Assembly (NCBI GenBank): GCA_017795025.1
Contig: CP051243.1
Span: 682,001-746,000 of the forward strand
DNA: 64,000 bases
Reading direction: 5' to 3'
Source: Flavobacteriales bacterium
GTDB taxonomy: Bacteria > Bacteroidota > Bacteroidia > Flavobacteriales > Schleiferiaceae
Notes under the pieces: model-generated
What the model saw: the letters and a program-made list of their open reading frames with translations, nothing else
Told to the model about the DNA's origin: nothing
Database searches by the model: none
Part shown: positions 62,746-64,000 of the stretch, piece after piece
Layout: the number at the start of each line of letters is the position of its first letter
Numbering within the stretch: the stretch's first letter is position 1
Translations under genes and position numbers: made by a program

Positions 62746-63940
62746 AAGCGAGGTAATCCTTTAAAGCTTGTGGAGCATTTTGGAGGTCTTCCAATTCGGT
62801 AATATCTTCCTTCCAGCCGGGAAGCTCTTCGTAAACGGGCTCAATAAGGTTTTCGTCTAAGCTATAAGGAAGGTGCTCAATTTCCTCGCCTTGATAGCGG
62901 TACTTGGTGCATACCTTAATGGTATCAAAGCCACTCAGTACATCGGCCTTCATCATAATAAGGTTGCTTACCCCATTAATGGAAACCGCATATTTTAAAG
63001 CGGGGATATCGAGCCAACCGCAACGACGCGGACGGCCGGTAGTAGCGCCAAATTCATGTCCTTTTTCTTGCAAGGCCGCACCAGTGTCATCAAATAATTC
63101 GGTAGGGAAGGGTCCCGAGCCCACTCGAGTACAGTAAGCTTTGAAAATACCGAATACCCGTTCAATGCGGGTGGGTGCAATTCCCAAACCGGTGCAACTT
63201 CCTGCGCAGGTAGTAGTGCTGGAAGTAACAAAAGGGTAGGAGCCAAAATCAATGTCTAATAGAGAGCCTTGGGCCCCTTCGGCTAAAACCTTTTTTCCTT
63301 GGGCCAAAGACTGGTGTAAGTAGTTTTCGGAGTCGATTAAACTAAGGTCCCGGATTTGATCTACCGCAGCAAACCAAGCCGATTCCATATTGGCCAATTC
63401 GGCTTCATAGTCAAATTCGTAATGTGAGAGCAATTGCTCATGCTTACCTTTAAGCGTATTGTAGCGCTCTTTAAAGTCGGATAGTTCGATATCACCAACC
63501 CGCAAACCATTACGACCGGTTTTATCCATATAAGTAGGTCCGATTCCCTTTAGGGTAGACCCTATCTTATTTTTGCCTTTAGCGGCTTCCGAGGCGGCGT
63601 CTAACATCCGGTGGGTTGGCAAAATTAAATGCGCCTTACGGGAAATGAGCAAAGCTTCTTTTACGTCTACTTTATGCTCTTTTAAAGCCTCAATTTCCTT
63701 CATGAAAATCACCGGATCAATCACCACACCATTACCCACCAGGTTTTTAATGCCCTTATGGAAAATCCCACTGGGGATGGTGTGCAAGACATGTTTGATG
63801 CCATCGAATTCTAAAGTGTGGCCGGCATTAGGTCCGCCCTGAAAACGAGCAATGATATCGTATTTACGGGTAAGAACATCTACAATCTTACCTTTCCCTT
63901 CATCGCCCCATTGTAGGCCTAATAGTACATCTACCTTCAT
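62654..63940 (-). CDS. purA: Adenylosuccinate synthetase
   Basis: 428 aa, normal length. QWGDEGKGK (10-18, catalytic Asp13), GGPNAGHT (His41), GSTLKGIGPTYMDK and the C-terminal TTGRPRRCGWLD and ISILSVGPNR are all present. It makes adenylosuccinate from IMP and aspartate with GTP. Confidence 0.98.
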   Translation of the reverse strand: MKVDVLLGLQWGDEGKGKIVDVLTRKYDIIARFQGGPNAGHTLEFDGIKHVLHTIPSGIFHKGIKNLVGNGVVIDPVIFMKEIEALKEHKVDVKEALLISRKAHLILPTHRMLDAASEAAKGKNKIGSTLKGIGPTYMDKTGRNGLRVGDIELSDFKERYNTLKGKHEQLLSHYEFDYEAELANMESAWFAAVDQIRDLSLIDSENYLHQSLAQGKKVLAEGAQGSLLDIDFGSYPFVTSSTTTCAGSCTGLGIAPTRIERVFGIFKAYCTRVGSGPFPTELFDDTGAALQEKGHEFGATTGRPRRCGWLDIPALKYAVSINGVSNLIMMKADVLSGFDTIKVCTKYRYQGEEIEHLPYSLDENLIEPVYEELPGWKEDITELEDLQNAPQALKDYLAYVEEKIGVPISILSVGPNRTQTIELEELAI

Positions 63941-63963
63941 GAAAAAAAGCTGCTTCTAAAGTC

Positions 63964-64000
63964 TTATTGATCGGTGGGTTCGGTGGTTTCTTCCTCCTTA
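63964..64000 (-). CDS. End of a gene upstream of purA (partial)
   Basis: The minus-strand frame ends KEEETTEPTDQ-stop and continues beyond the window. The acidic tail and the position before purA would fit a Fur-family regulator, as in other Flavobacteriia, but too little is visible to say. Confidence 0.4.
   Translation of the reverse strand, partial: KEEETTEPTDQ

Noticed and set aside
1-64000. tRNA or rRNA genes
   Set aside because: No cloverleaf with TTCGA-type arm or rRNA core sequence was recognised by eye; a computed scan would be needed to exclude them fully.

Overview
The window looks like a chromosomal segment of a member of the Bacteroidota, probably a marine Flavobacteriales or Cryomorphaceae-like organism. 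The evidence is gene content: an HU-HIG type DNA-binding protein, a RibB whose GTP cyclohydrolase-II half has lost its zinc cysteines, an OstA-like LPS-transport protein, WYL regulators, and orphan RHS tips followed by lipoprotein genes. Species cannot be assigned from this sequence. No rRNA, tRNA or transposase gene was recognised.

Layout. 1-7.7 kb: a dispersed repeat, a patatin-like phospholipase, an HU-like protein with a clear terminator, a YkuD-like protein, an outer-membrane pair including an LpxR-type lipid A deacylase, and a truncated WYL regulator. 8.0-22.6 kb: a complete type III-A CRISPR-Cas locus. The effector operon is cas6-cas10-csm2-csm3-csm4-csm5-csm6. A second operon holds an unknown 128-aa protein, a Pif1-like helicase, cas1, an AEP-type primase-polymerase resembling CAPP, and cas2. 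An array of 34 repeats and 33 spacers follows. 22.8-30.7 kb: probable defence and accessory genes, comprising two WYL regulators, an HNH-like membrane protein in a three-gene cluster, a UDG-fold protein beside a DUF429 protein, and an AAA+ ATPase. 31.2-38.3 kb: an lpxR 3' fragment and two orphan RHS-core/toxin cassettes with candidate immunity lipoproteins. 38.5-43.0 kb: ORF6N and truncated DUF1016 genes in repeat-rich DNA. 43.0-51.1 kb (minus strand): the housekeeping series ftsK-lolA-lptF/G-GT4-GT2-ribB. 51.4-59.3 kb: accessory DNA with a RelE/ParE toxin-antitoxin pair, an aldose-1-epimerase-like gene and many repeats. 59.3-64 kb (minus strand): purA, an OstA-like gene, a CAP-domain lipoprotein and a thioredoxin-fold protein.

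How the parts work together. In the CRISPR locus, Cas6 should cut the array transcript and Csm2-5 with Cas10 should form the RNA-guided complex. Cas10 keeps GGDD, so it should make cyclic oligoadenylate to activate the CARF-HEPN RNase Csm6. Cas10 shows neither an HD nuclease motif nor zinc-ribbon cysteines. The adaptation genes overlap one another (pif1/cas1, cas1/CAPP, CAPP/cas2), which suggests that helicase, primase-polymerase and integrase are made together and cooperate in spacer acquisition.

The most unexpected structure is non-coding. A modular family of dispersed repeats fills the intergenic DNA at both ends of the window and throughout 30.8-59.3 kb. Several modules are nested hairpins whose two arms change together between copies, as expected if the fold is what is conserved. 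Copies sit at gene ends, are fused into the RHS reading frames, and truncate a DUF1016 nuclease gene, so the family has moved or recombined.
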